From Muricoccus pecuniae (GTDB lineage: Bacteria; Pseudomonadota; Alphaproteobacteria; Acetobacterales; Acetobacteraceae): a DNA stretch of 63,979 nt. The position numbers and the translations under genes are program-made. The notes below the pieces were generated by a model. It was not told the DNA's origin. It saw only the letters and a program-made list of their open reading frames with translations, and did not search any database. Shown piece after piece: positions 11,691 through 20,073 of this stretch (positions are counted from its first letter, which is position 1; each line of letters begins with the position of its first letter). The stretch lies in contig NZ_JACIJD010000023.1 of NCBI RefSeq assembly GCF_014199205.1, positions 1-63,979 of the forward strand, written 5' to 3'.

Positions 11691-11760
11691 GTGGACGCGC
11701 CACCCAGGATCGAGCACGTTCCCAGCGTGATTTGGGACGGTAGCGGTGGAGGACAGCGCG

Positions 11761-12720
11761 ATGGGGACGGTCCACCGGCTCATTGAGGAGCACGGGCGGC
11801 AGGGAGCATTGAAAATGGCTCCGACCGACGGGGACCGCCGAGCTATCGAGGCCGCCATCCAGTACATGGCCGACGAGGACGCCGGGGTGGGGTTTCTCTA
11901 CTCCGGATGGTGCCAAGCAGCCCTGCCTCATAAGAAGCTCGCTGACGATGCTGCATGGAAGATCGAAACCGACCGGGTCACGCTCATAGTAGAGCCGGGC
12001 CGCCGAAACATCCCTGGCGGCGGTATGGAATGGGTCGGAGCGCCCTACGGTTCGCGGGCCCGGCTCATCCTGCTCTTCCTTCAAAGCGAAGCGCTCCGGA
12101 CTGGCTCTCGTGATATCGAGCTAGGGAAGAGCTTACACGCGTGGCTCGGACGCCTTGGGATCCCGATTGGCGGGAAGAGCTTCAAGGACGTTCGGGAGCA
12201 GGCCGAGAGGCTCTCTCGGTGCCGAATGACCTTCCACATCACCGCGGGAGACCGCGCTGGGCTGGTCAATCAGAACATCGTCGATACTGCGATGTTCGTG
12301 CAGGAGCCATCAGCTGAAGGCCAGGGGTCCCTCTTTGTCGAGACCGCCAGACTTTCTGAGACTTTCTTTGAGCAGCTTCGACGGCACCCCGTCCCGCTCG
12401 AAGAATCAGCTATTAGGGCGATTTCGAACAACAGTCAGGCGCTCGACGTATATTGCTGGCTAGCTTACCGCCTGCACGTCCTGCCGTCGGGCAAGCCGAT
12501 TTCGGTGTCGTGGCGAGCGCTCTTCGGGCAGTTCGGGGCGTCCTACAAGCGCATCGACCACTGGAAAGAGCGCTTCCTTGACAGCTTAAAGGTGGCGACA
12601 GCGGTTTACCCGCACGCTAACATTGAAGTACAGACGAACGGCCTTGTATTGCGGCAGTCTCGGCCACCAGTCACGCCGCGCCTCGTGGCCGGGAGCGCGC
12701 CCGCAAGAGCCCAAGGGTAA
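11761..12720 (+). CDS. repA: Plasmid replication initiator RepA (RepA_C family)
   Basis: RepA initiates plasmid replication by binding iterons at the origin. The 319-residue protein shows the pattern I associate with plasmid-encoded RepA proteins: GFLYSGWCQAALPHK, PGGGMEWVGAPYGSRARLIL, ELGKSLHAWLGRLGIPIGG and a C-terminal SNNSQALDVYCWLAYRLHVL. I take the ATG at 11761, with GGAGGA at 11748-11753 giving ideal spacing; a GTG at 11746 is in frame but lacks such a site. Iteron-like repeats flank the gene and one lies within its 3' end. The parA operon lies about 1.2 kb away on the other strand, as expected for a plasmid core. Confidence 0.9.
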   Translation: MGTVHRLIEEHGRQGALKMAPTDGDRRAIEAAIQYMADEDAGVGFLYSGWCQAALPHKKLADDAAWKIETDRVTLIVEPGRRNIPGGGMEWVGAPYGSRARLILLFLQSEALRTGSRDIELGKSLHAWLGRLGIPIGGKSFKDVREQAERLSRCRMTFHITAGDRAGLVNQNIVDTAMFVQEPSAEGQGSLFVETARLSETFFEQLRRHPVPLEESAIRAISNNSQALDVYCWLAYRLHVLPSGKPISVSWRALFGQFGASYKRIDHWKERFLDSLKVATAVYPHANIEVQTNGLVLRQSRPPVTPRLVAGSAPARAQG

Positions 12721-12953
12721 CTGCTGCGCCATTCCTTGGACCCGCAAGAGTCCAAGAGAAATGCCGAGCCGAGCAGGGTCGGAAGCGAAGGCAGATTTGC
12801 AACTCTCGAGACCTTACTTTCTTTGCAGTGACCGACCGGAGCAACTGGCTTTCAGTTCTCTTAGATCGCCCCGCCGCACGGTAAATCAGTGCGGTGCATG
12901 TAGGCCCCGCAGGAGTCCAGTGGTGTCCTGCCCTGCTTCCCGCAGGAGCCCAG
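12700..12953 (-). repeat. Inverted-orientation iterons downstream of repA
   Basis: Four copies of the same iteron motif in opposite orientation lie at 12700-12714 (CCCGCAAGAGCCCAA, inside the repA 3' end), 12741-12755 (CCCGCAAGAGTCCAA), 12906-12920 (CCCGCAGGAGTCCAG) and 12939-12953 (CCCGCAGGAGCCCAG). Two are spaced about 41 bases apart and two about 33. Repeats on both sides of an initiator suggest a second RepA-binding region, perhaps for replicon handcuffing or incompatibility control. Confidence 0.8.
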
Positions 12954-13281
12954 AGGGGCCTTCGGCGTCCGGGGTGTTTCGTCTTCGGAGGATGAACGAT
13001 GAGGAGTGGACAGCTGTTCTCGAGCTGCGCCGAGCCGGGGCTGAGACTGCCCGTTTGCAAAATCGTGTTTCCGGCAATCTTAGGCGGCGCGAAAGGCGGT
13101 TGCCCCTTCCCTGACTGGCCTGCTGCAGCGAGTGGCGCCTGGCCGAGGGTGTATTGCCAACCCCATCCTCCTACCCGTGGCGGCGTAGCTCACCGGCTAA
13201 TCGGCTGAGGTGGTGGTCCTTTCGAGGCAACAACTCCTGCAGCCTAGCCAGGGCCCTGGTGACTGTTCAAACTTAGGCTAT
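12721..13281. other. Noncoding region between repA and the par operon
   Basis: This 560-base stretch holds three of the downstream iterons up to 12953. Beyond that I see no supported gene. A segment at about 13180-13210 (GGCGGCGTAGCTCACCGGCT) superficially looks like a tRNA D-arm but has no matching acceptor or T-arm. The par operon ends convergently at 13282. Confidence 0.5.
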
Positions 13282-13917
13282 TCAGTCAATCGCTTCTGAT
13301 TGACCCTCGATGACCACAGGTTCAGGGCCAAGTTCCTTCTCGATGTCAGCTATTTCTTTGCGGATTCGTGCGATTTGACGGAGAAGAATCTCCCGGCGTT
13401 TTAGTAGATCGCCCCGCCGCTTTGCTGCCGGTGTATCCGCAGGTTTTATCTCGGCCAGGAACCGCATAATTTCGGAGCGCGCTGCTTGGGGGCGGACCAA
13501 GCCGCGGCTCCTTGCCAACGGAATGTGTTGCTCCGGAACCAGAGTCAGGTAATAGGCCGCGCTGTAGCTCCGGGGGAGCTCATCCTCCCGAAAGCGGCCC
13601 ACTTCCACAGCCTCAGCGACCTCTCGAAGCTGATATGCCACCGCACGGCCAAATGGGAGTTGCGGTAAAATTTTTGCTTCGAACTCGCCGCGATTCGCTT
13701 GAATAGCATGCCGTAGGTAGCGTCCAATCGAAAGAAAGCGCCGCTGCGCCTCGTCCCACAGCTTACCGATCTCGCGGACATAGTCCTCAGGCCTGTTCAA
13801 GGGGACGATAGTAGCGGCGAAGTCCTCGACACGCGAGGTGGTGGACACAATAGGCGCCACAGCGGCCCGGGCCCTGATGTCCTTGGCCGAGAAAGTCTTT
13901 AGGGATGACTTAGACAT
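13282..13917 (-). CDS. ParA-partner protein, probable partition component
   Basis: A 211-residue protein whose start overlaps the 3' end of parA by 8 bases, so the two are translationally coupled. It lacks the HTH and arginine patch of standard ParB. The middle (PEDYVREIGKLWDEAQRRF and SIGRYLRHA) resembles DUF3102-like plasmid proteins. The C-terminus is a predicted coiled coil (RRGDLLKRREILLRQIARIR followed by KEIADIEKEL). From position I infer that it is the centromere-binding or adaptor partner of this ParA. The family assignment is tentative. Confidence 0.7.
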   Translation of the reverse strand: MSKSSLKTFSAKDIRARAAVAPIVSTTSRVEDFAATIVPLNRPEDYVREIGKLWDEAQRRFLSIGRYLRHAIQANRGEFEAKILPQLPFGRAVAYQLREVAEAVEVGRFREDELPRSYSAAYYLTLVPEQHIPLARSRGLVRPQAARSEIMRFLAEIKPADTPAAKRRGDLLKRREILLRQIARIRKEIADIEKELGPEPVVIEGQSEAID

Positions 13918-14641
13918 CGTTCGGCACCTTGAGTCCGAGAGTGTTCATAGCGAAGGTGAAGACGCCCCGGACATCGGATAGGCCATTGGCGCCTTTCATC
14001 TCGGCCACTCCGAGGCCTATCTCATCGCTGACTCGAATGCTCTCGTACAATCGAATGTCAAATGGGCAGAGGTCTCCAGCTTCGATGAGGCGCTGCTTGG
14101 CACGATCGAAGCTCCCAGCACTCCGGACAGTAAGGTTTAGGACAAAGGCAGACGGTCGTTGCTCACGGCGGATGAAAGCCATCCATTCAACAACGGACCT
14201 TAGGTCGCCGGCTCCTTGTCCCGTCGGCACGAGGACAAAATCAGCTAACAGGAGGAGCTGACGCATCTCCGCAGGTGATGCGTCGACACCGGGCGGTGTA
14301 TCGATGATGACAAGATCCAAATCTCCAAGCGCCCCCGCCCGGCGCATGGCCTCGTCGAGATTCGACAAGGGTACTGCTACGTTCGGAATGGCGACAGCTT
14401 CACCAGGGCGGACCGCATACCAGTTCGTCAGGCCACGCTGTGGATCCAGGTCAATGGTTGCCACCCGTAAGCCAGCATGTGCCGCGAACACAGCCAAATT
14501 CCGGGTTAGACATGTCTTGCCGCTACCGCCTTTACCGGATGAGCAAACGATGATTTTGGCGCGCGACGGTTGGATTGTTGTGTTCACTGCGTCGGTGGCT
14601 GCGCCCCTGACGGATTTTTTGCCGCCCACCGTTCTTCTCAT
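13910..14641 (-). CDS. parA: ParA-family partition ATPase
   Basis: ParA ATPases move plasmid copies by binding nucleoid DNA in an ATP-dependent way. The 243-residue protein has the deviant Walker A box CSSGKGGSGKTCLTRNLA (about residues 33-50) with the signature lysine, a Walker A' region ATIDLDPQRGLTNW and a Walker B stretch LDLVIIDTPPG. It lacks the long N-terminal HTH domain of P1-type ParA, so it belongs to the small ParA class. In that class the partner usually represses the operon. It is first in the operon, followed by the coupled 211-residue protein. Confidence 0.92.
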   Translation of the reverse strand: MRRTVGGKKSVRGAATDAVNTTIQPSRAKIIVCSSGKGGSGKTCLTRNLAVFAAHAGLRVATIDLDPQRGLTNWYAVRPGEAVAIPNVAVPLSNLDEAMRRAGALGDLDLVIIDTPPGVDASPAEMRQLLLLADFVLVPTGQGAGDLRSVVEWMAFIRREQRPSAFVLNLTVRSAGSFDRAKQRLIEAGDLCPFDIRLYESIRVSDEIGLGVAEMKGANGLSDVRGVFTFAMNTLGLKVPNDV

Positions 14642-15009
14642 CCTCGCCTCTGCAAACCGAAACTGATCACCATCGAACCACTAAGCTAACCGTTCGGGCT
14701 GAGGCAACCCGCAATGCACGACGAGGTCTCGCGTCGTGAAACATCCCCGACATCTTACGGCGTAAGACCTGGCCGCCCAGGCGACTTTCCTAGAAGCCGC
14801 TCGCGCGGGTTGCTCTGCGGCTGCTCCAGTGAGACCGGCAGGCATTGGACGCGCAGCCTCGTGCGGGAGTTGCCCATCATACGCTCGTGTAGGCTTCTGC
14901 TGCATTCGCTCGCGATGCGCTTCTGTAGGTTACGGCCGCGCCAGCACACGACGACCTCCCTCTCCAGATCGGGTCCCTCCGTGACCTGGCGAAGCCTTGT
15001 AGCCTCCTC
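14642..15009. other. Noncoding region upstream of parA
   Basis: About 370 bases with no supported gene. The useful features are two palindromes at 14717-14738 and 14753-14767, listed separately, which sit where a par operator or centromere is expected. The far end abuts the decayed DUF6880 gene. Confidence 0.45.
14717..14767. promoter_or_regulatory. Two palindromes ahead of parA, candidate par operator or centromere
   Basis: CACGACG at 14717-14723 is repeated inverted as CGTCGTG at 14732-14738 with an 8-base loop. Fourteen bases further is TCTTACG-G-CGTAAGA at 14753-14767, a perfect 7-base-arm palindrome. Both lie 75-130 bases upstream of the parA start. Small-ParA systems usually place the partner's binding site in this region, where it acts as both operator and centromere. 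Binding is inferred and untested. Confidence 0.45.
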
Positions 15010-15925
15010 GGCCCGCCCGCCTGAGCGCGTCCAGCGCCGCGATGCGCAAGTCCGCATGCCCGATCTCCTCGCCCCCGCCTCGGTGGCGACGATGTAGACG
15101 TCCACATCTCCCTCAAGGTCAGCTAGGTCGTGCACGCGGCATGAGGCTTGGCCGCGCCTGTGCCAGCCCTCGACAGCGCCCGGCTTGCGAGCGCGGGGCA
15201 GCGAGGCGAGCCGCTGCTTCCAGCAGCCGGCCTAGCTCCGCCCGGCCCTCGCCACCCAGGGCTGGACCGGCTGCGTCGAGCAGCCCGTCGGTCGTGCCGT
15301 ATTCGTCGGCATCCCACAGCGCCAGCACCTCGCCGGCCAGCGCCACCGGATCGCGCCTCGGCCGCAGGGCCCAGAGCCGTCCGAGGTCGGCGCCCGCCTG
15401 CCGGAACACCTCGCTCAGTGCGCCGCTTCAGACGTCGCTGCGCGCGAAAACGTTCTCGGCGAGGCCGAGGAGCAGTCCAATCTGAGCCACGGCCGCGCGC
15501 GGGTCCGTCGTGGCCAGGGAGCCGGCGATCGTCTGGCGCAGGCTGTTGAGCTCGCGGGCGAGGGGGCGCAGCTTGTCCCACTCGATAAACCCGCGCGAGC
15601 GCCCGATGGTGCGCAGTCGTTTCTCCACCTCGGCCGCCAGCCGGCCACCTCCCTCCGTGCCGGCCAGTGCGAGGCGCAGCCTGCGAGCGAGCGCCGGCTC
15701 CTGCCCGGCCTGCGCCATCAGCAGCTCAGCCAGACGGCGCGCGCCCAACCCCTCCAGCGCTTCTGCGCTGAGTGTGCGGGACCGGGACGTGGTCCCCTTC
15801 GACTTCGGGCGGGTAGGGGAGGGCGCTGCGAGCGGCTCGTCGGCCATCGATGCCGGAGCCGGGCGTGAGAGAGGTACTGACGTGACCTCCTCCTCGCTCA
15901 CCGCGCCGGGCTTGGTGCGTTTCAT
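15010..15925 (-). pseudogene. Decayed paralogue of the DUF6880-type gene
   Basis: From the ATG at 15925 the frame reads MKRTKPGAV and then tracks the intact gene at 20074-21603 almost residue for residue (TLSAEALEGLGARRLAELLM, GRSRGFIEWDKLRPLARELN). At 15428-15430 an in-frame TGA replaces a DDG region, and homology continues in the same frame (SEVFRQAGADLGRLWAL). A frameshift follows near 15190-15210 (VHDLADLEGDVDVYIVATEA). Then there is a deletion of roughly 40 codons near 15075 and a last match HADLRIAALDALRRAG near 15012-15060. These lesions mark a dead duplicate. Confidence 0.88.
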
Positions 15926-15977
15926 TGCCGAGCTCTCTTGCCGCCGACGGCAACACGGCCAGCAGCCCATCGAACAA
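15918..15977 (-). pseudogene. Remnant of a HepT-like gene 3' end
   Basis: In the frame overlapping the start of the decayed DUF6880 copy, the residues LLAVLPSAARELGNETHQAR correspond to the C-terminus of the intact HepT-like protein (PALLAAVVGELGDETHQA, stop). The stop codon has become CGG here. The overlap with the downstream ATG is the same as in the intact locus. Homology ends at about 15977, next to the recD2 stop codon, so the rest of the module was lost at that junction. Confidence 0.75.
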
Positions 15978-15980
15978 GCT

Positions 15981-18197
15981 TCAGCTCCGTATGTCTGTGG
16001 TGGCGACGGATGAGGTGTTGACTGGCGCCATCCACTCCCTGAGCTTCGACCACCGCCTGCGCGTGTTCCTGTTCTTGACCGCGATGGCCAGCGCACGCCG
16101 CTGGCCCACGAGCACGACCAGCCGCTTGCCCCGGGTGACGCCGGTGTAGAGGAGGTTCCTGGCCAGCATGGCGTAGTGCTGGGTGGTGAGCGGGATGACC
16201 ACGGCCGGGTACTCCGACCCCTGGGCCTTGTGGATCGTGGTCGCGTAGGCCAGCACCAGCTCGTCCAGCTCGCCAAAGCCGTAGGCAACCTCGCGTCCCT
16301 CGAAGCGGACCGTGAGCTCGCCCTCCTCCAGGTCGATGCCCGAGATCACGCCGAGGTCGCCGTTGTAGACTTCCCGGTCGTAGTCGTTGGCCACCTGCAT
16401 GACCTTGTCGCCGGGGCAGAAGGTCCAGCCGAAGCGCTCGACCCGCAGCTCGCCCGGCGGGTTCAGCGCGGCCTGCAGCTCGATGTTGAGCGAGCGCGCA
16501 CCGAGGCCGCCCCGGTTCATGGGACACAGCACCTGGACGTCGCGCACGGGGTCCAGTCCGAACCGGGCGGGGATGCGCTCGCGCACCACGGTCATGAGCT
16601 TGCGCACGCCCTCCTCAGGGTCGCTCGCCTCGACGAAGTAGAAGTCCGAGCCCTCGGCCTGGCGGAGCTCGGGCATCTGCCCGGCGTTGATCCGGTGCGC
16701 GTTGACGATGACCCGGCTCTGGGCGGCCTGGCGGAACACCTCGGTCAGCCGCACCACCGTGAGTGCGCCCGAGCCGATGATGTCGGCCAGCACCTGCCCG
16801 GGCCCGACCGAGGGCAGCTGATCCACGTCGCCCACCAGCAGCAGCGCGGCCTCGTCCGGCAGGGCCCTGAGGAGCGCGCGCATGAGGGGGACGTCCACCA
16901 TCGAGGTCTCGTCCACCACCAGCAGCTGACACTCGAGCGGGCGCTCCTCCGTGCGCTTGAAGCCGCCCGTCTTGGGATCGGTCTCCAGCAGCCGGTGAAC
17001 CGTCCTGGCCTCCAGCCCCGTGCTGTCCGACAGGCGCTTGGCCGCGCGGCCCGTGGGGGCGCAGAGCGCCACCTCCACGCCCTTGGCCCCGAGCACCTTC
17101 AGGACCGAGTTCACCAGCGTCGTCTTGCCCACCCCCGGGCCGCCGGTGATGACCAGCACCTTGGAGCGGAGCGCGAGCGAGAGGGCCTCCCGCTGGCTGG
17201 GCGCGAGCGAGAGGCCCGTCTTGCCCTCCACCCAGGGGATGGCCCGCCCGGCATCGATCCCGGGCCAGGGCGGCTGCCCCTGGCTCAAGGCCCGCAGCCG
17301 CTCGGCGATGGCTTGCTCGGCCCGGTACAGGCCTGCGAGGAAGACGCAGCGCTCGCCCTCCAGCGTGTCGGCGACCACCTCCCCCTCCCCGAGCTCCAGC
17401 TCGAGGGCCGTCTCGATCAGGGCGGGCGGCACCTCGATCAGGGCGGCCGTCTGGGCGGTCAGCTCGCCCACGGGCAGGCCGCAATGGCCCTCGCCGGTCG
17501 CCTCGGCGAGCGCGAAGGAGATGCCCGCCCGCACCCGGATCATGGCCGTGGGCTCGATGCCGAGCTTCCCGGCCACGAGGTCGGCCGTGCGGAAGCCGAT
17601 GCCCCGGATGTCGCGGGCGAGGCGGTAGGGGTTCTCGGAGATGACCTGCACGGCGCCTGCGCCGTAGGTCTTGTAGATCCGCACGGCGCGCGAGGTGCCC
17701 ACGCCGTGGGCGTGCAGGAAGAGCATGATCTCGCGGATGACCTTCTGCTCGGCCCAGCCCGCGACGATGCGCGACGCCCGCTTGGGGCCGATGCCGGTGA
17801 CCTCGCGGAGCCGCCCCGGCTCGGCCTCGATCAGGTCGAACACCGCCTCGCCGAAGGCGCGCACCAGCTTCTTCGCGTACACGGGGCCGATGCCGCGGAT
17901 CATCCCCGAGCCGAGGTAGCGCTCGATGCCCTCCAGCGTCGTCGGTGGGCTCGCCTTGAGGAATGAGGCCCGGAACTGCAGGCCGTGGGCGCGGTCGTTG
18001 ACCCATGTGCCCGAGAGCTGGACCCACTCGCCGGCGGCGATCGTCGCCGCGTGCCCGACCACGGTCACCAGGTCCTTATGCCCGCGCGCCTTGACCCGCA
18101 GCACGCAGAACCCGTTCTCGGCATTGTGGTAGGTGACACGCTCCACCAACCCCGCCAGGGCCTCGGTCGGGGCGGTCTGCGTAGCTGGCTGACCCAC
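15981..18197 (-). CDS. recD2: RecD2-like SF1B DNA helicase
   Basis: A 738-residue 5'-3' DNA helicase of the RecD2 (YrrC) type, which works without RecBC in repair and replication-fork processing. The N-terminus has an OB-like region (VERVTYHNAENGFCVLRV). Tandem helix-hairpin-helix segments follow (MIRGIGPVYAKKLVRAFG and EVTGIGPKRASRIV, about residues 95-150). The helicase core has Walker A ITGGPGVGKTTLV (about 345), Walker B LLVVDETSMVD, GDVDQLPSVGPG and C-terminal TIHKAQGSEYPAVV and LYTGVTRGK. The start is GTG with a weak ribosome binding site. The last residues run up to the decayed toxin-antitoxin copy, so its C-terminus may have been altered by that rearrangement. Confidence 0.93.
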   Translation of the reverse strand: MGQPATQTAPTEALAGLVERVTYHNAENGFCVLRVKARGHKDLVTVVGHAATIAAGEWVQLSGTWVNDRAHGLQFRASFLKASPPTTLEGIERYLGSGMIRGIGPVYAKKLVRAFGEAVFDLIEAEPGRLREVTGIGPKRASRIVAGWAEQKVIREIMLFLHAHGVGTSRAVRIYKTYGAGAVQVISENPYRLARDIRGIGFRTADLVAGKLGIEPTAMIRVRAGISFALAEATGEGHCGLPVGELTAQTAALIEVPPALIETALELELGEGEVVADTLEGERCVFLAGLYRAEQAIAERLRALSQGQPPWPGIDAGRAIPWVEGKTGLSLAPSQREALSLALRSKVLVITGGPGVGKTTLVNSVLKVLGAKGVEVALCAPTGRAAKRLSDSTGLEARTVHRLLETDPKTGGFKRTEERPLECQLLVVDETSMVDVPLMRALLRALPDEAALLLVGDVDQLPSVGPGQVLADIIGSGALTVVRLTEVFRQAAQSRVIVNAHRINAGQMPELRQAEGSDFYFVEASDPEEGVRKLMTVVRERIPARFGLDPVRDVQVLCPMNRGGLGARSLNIELQAALNPPGELRVERFGWTFCPGDKVMQVANDYDREVYNGDLGVISGIDLEEGELTVRFEGREVAYGFGELDELVLAYATTIHKAQGSEYPAVVIPLTTQHYAMLARNLLYTGVTRGKRLVVLVGQRRALAIAVKNRNTRRRWSKLREWMAPVNTSSVATTDIRS

Positions 18198-18304
18198 GTG
18201 CTCTACCAGTTCGCCTGAGCGGAAGTGGAGCTAGGCCGCTTGGATTTACAACGATGCGGGTGGTCAATCTCAGATCGCGGTGACGTACCCTGTGGAGACT
18301 GCCC

Positions 18305-18500
18305 TTGGCTCATCTAGCCTATGTGGACTGCAGCAACCTGTTCATCGAGGGGCAGAAGTCAGCGTCCTCGCTCAGGGTATGGTGCTCTGCCGGCCGGACG
18401 CCAGACTTTCGCCGGGGCTGCGCCAGCTTCGCATGGTTCAATCGCGCAGATCGGCACGACACCCCCGGTTACGGTTCAATCACGGAGGCGGCACCTGGGT
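18305..18500 (+). pseudogene. NYN-domain (PIN-like RNase) remnant
   Basis: The frame from 18305 reads LAYVDCSNLFIEGQK, the start of the NYN domain, where the first Asp is a metal ligand. The next stretch of homology (EVSVLAQGMV) lies in a different frame, so there is a frameshift near 18357. Later residues (TPDFRRGCASFAW) return to the first frame. No full catalytic domain remains. It sits between recD2 and the H1-like gene, in about 330 bases with nothing else recognisable. Confidence 0.6.
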
Positions 18501-18532
18501 AAGCCAGGGCCGCCTCCCCGCTCGGTCGGTGC

Positions 18533-19870
18533 TTAGGCGAGGTCGTTCTGGACGGCGGGCAATGGTGCCGCATCCGGTTCAGCCACTGGTGGCTCGTCCT
18601 CGGAGGCTGCATCGATATCAGCGTTCGAGCCGTTGTCAGTCGGGTTCTGCGTGAGCCCGGCGGCAGCGTTGAGGCCTGTCGCCATAGCAGTGGCGGCCAT
18701 TGCCGTCCCGACGGCGGCGGCAACAGGCGCGGCCATCGTCGCCATCATGGCGGCACCCGCTCCGGCCATCGCCGCGGGAAGGGACATCGCCGTGTCGGCT
18801 TGCTGCTCGTCCCCTTCCTGCGGTGCGGCGGGATCAGGGAGGTTCACCGTGCCTTCTCCGCCACTGCCCTGACCTTTCTCAGGCACAGGCCCTGCACGCC
18901 GTGGGCGGCGGGTGGCCGTGGGCGCTGCGGCCCGGCTAGGCGCGGACCGTTCGGATGGCGCCGGGCTCGAAGTGCCGGCGTCGGACGACTTCCTTCGGGT
19001 TGCGGGTGTGGCTCTGGGAGTGCGCCGAGCCGGCGACTTGGCGGGGGCGGCAGAGGGCCGCGACGTGCGGGTGCTGGTAGGCGTCGCCCTGCTCTTAGCG
19101 GCTGACGAGGCTCGGGCCCGGACTTTGGGCTTCGCCGTGGCGCCTCGCGGAGGCGCGGACGACTTTGTCGCCCGGGCCGAATTGGCAGCCGAGGAGGTGC
19201 GCCTGCTGGACGCGGCGGCAGGTTTCGCGGCCTTCCGCGCCGATGCCGTCGACGCGGGACGACTGCGGGCGGTGGTCTTGGTTGTCCCCTGGGCACCCGC
19301 GGCGGCGCGGGACGAGGTCTTGGTCTTGGGTGCGGGGGGACGGGAGCTAGCCTTCTGCGCCTTTGTCCTGGTGCTGCTGGCGGCCGGGGCAGCCCGCCGC
19401 GCCGACGCTGCGGCTGGCTTCCTGGTCTGCTTGGCGGGAGTAGCGGTGGCGCGAGCACCCCGCGCGGTGACCTTGCCGGTGGCCTTGCTGGCTGCTGCCG
19501 CGCGCGGTGCCGGGCTGCGTCGGCTCGCGGCGGGGCCGGCCTTCTTGGCACCCGCAGCCGATGTTGTCTTCGGCGCCGGCTTCTCCGGGCGTGCCCCGCG
19601 TGGCTGCGTCTTCGCGGCCGTCTTGCGAACTGCTGGTGCCTTCGACGCAGCTGGCTTGCCAGCGCGCGATGGAGCAGCCGTGCTCGCCTTGCCCCGCGTG
19701 GGAGTTGTGGTGCTGCGGGCGCTCCGCGCAGCGGTGGAAGCCGGGGCCGCCTTTCGGCCTGACGTCGCAGCCTTGGTGCGTGGGGTGGATGCTGACGAGT
19801 GGCGGCCGTCTGAAGCGGCGCCTGGGCGCGTATTGCCGGGCGGAGCCTTGTTGCCAGGACGTTTAGCCAT
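18533..19870 (-). CDS. Histone H1-like, Ala/Lys/Pro-rich DNA-binding protein
   Basis: I start this at the ATG at 19870 because GGAGGTGA lies just upstream; the longer frame to 20101 is not supported. The 445-residue product begins MAKRPGNKAPPG. About 330 residues of low-complexity Ala, Lys, Arg, Pro, Ser and Thr follow, with motifs such as KPAASKAPA and RKAAPAS, as in bacterial histone H1-like and AlgP-like proteins that bind and condense DNA. The last 90 residues differ: a hydrophobic Ala/Met stretch (MSLPAAMAGAGAAMMATMAA onward) and an acidic tail. The repeats make the exact length prone to change. Confidence 0.8.
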   Translation of the reverse strand: MAKRPGNKAPPGNTRPGAASDGRHSSASTPRTKAATSGRKAAPASTAARSARSTTTPTRGKASTAAPSRAGKPAASKAPAVRKTAAKTQPRGARPEKPAPKTTSAAGAKKAGPAASRRSPAPRAAAASKATGKVTARGARATATPAKQTRKPAAASARRAAPAASSTRTKAQKASSRPPAPKTKTSSRAAAGAQGTTKTTARSRPASTASARKAAKPAAASSRRTSSAANSARATKSSAPPRGATAKPKVRARASSAAKSRATPTSTRTSRPSAAPAKSPARRTPRATPATRRKSSDAGTSSPAPSERSAPSRAAAPTATRRPRRAGPVPEKGQGSGGEGTVNLPDPAAPQEGDEQQADTAMSLPAAMAGAGAAMMATMAAPVAAAVGTAMAATAMATGLNAAAGLTQNPTDNGSNADIDAASEDEPPVAEPDAAPLPAVQNDLA

Positions 19871-20073
19871 GGTCACCTCCGAGAGAAGCAAGCGGTTGGC
19901 TAGCAACCGATTCGCATAGTGCGCTCTCAGCAGTGCTGTGCAACCAGCTCTGTTTGGACAAGGATCCTGCTGATAGCGCGGTTGGCGAGAGTCGATCCGG
20001 TCCACCGGTACAGAGAAACTCGAGATTGCGGGTCGCGGCACGCTCTCCCTCAGCCATGACAGGGAACTACCAC

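Larger units (their letters stand above)
11128..11760. other. Candidate plasmid replication origin
   Basis: This 630-base noncoding stretch ahead of repA has the parts expected of an iteron origin. It contains five direct iteron copies and one inverted copy between 11447 and 11690. TTACCCACA at 11527-11535 is one base off the DnaA box TTATCCACA. An AT-rich segment at 11636-11672 carries three CTAATA repeats and could be the melting site. Placement directly upstream of the initiator gene supports the call. Function is inferred from architecture only. Confidence 0.75.

Noticed and set aside
13180-13250. tRNA-like start GTAGCTCACCGGCT
   Set aside because: No acceptor-stem partner and no T-arm GTTCRA motif follow, so it is not a tRNA gene.
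16176-17966. 596-residue plus-strand frame opposite recD2
   Set aside because: His/Pro/Gly-rich antisense shadow; recD2 has all helicase motifs.
18912-19919. 335-residue plus-strand frame opposite the H1-like gene
   Set aside because: Antisense of an Ala/Lys-rich low-complexity gene, which automatically gives an Ala/Val/Gly-rich frame.
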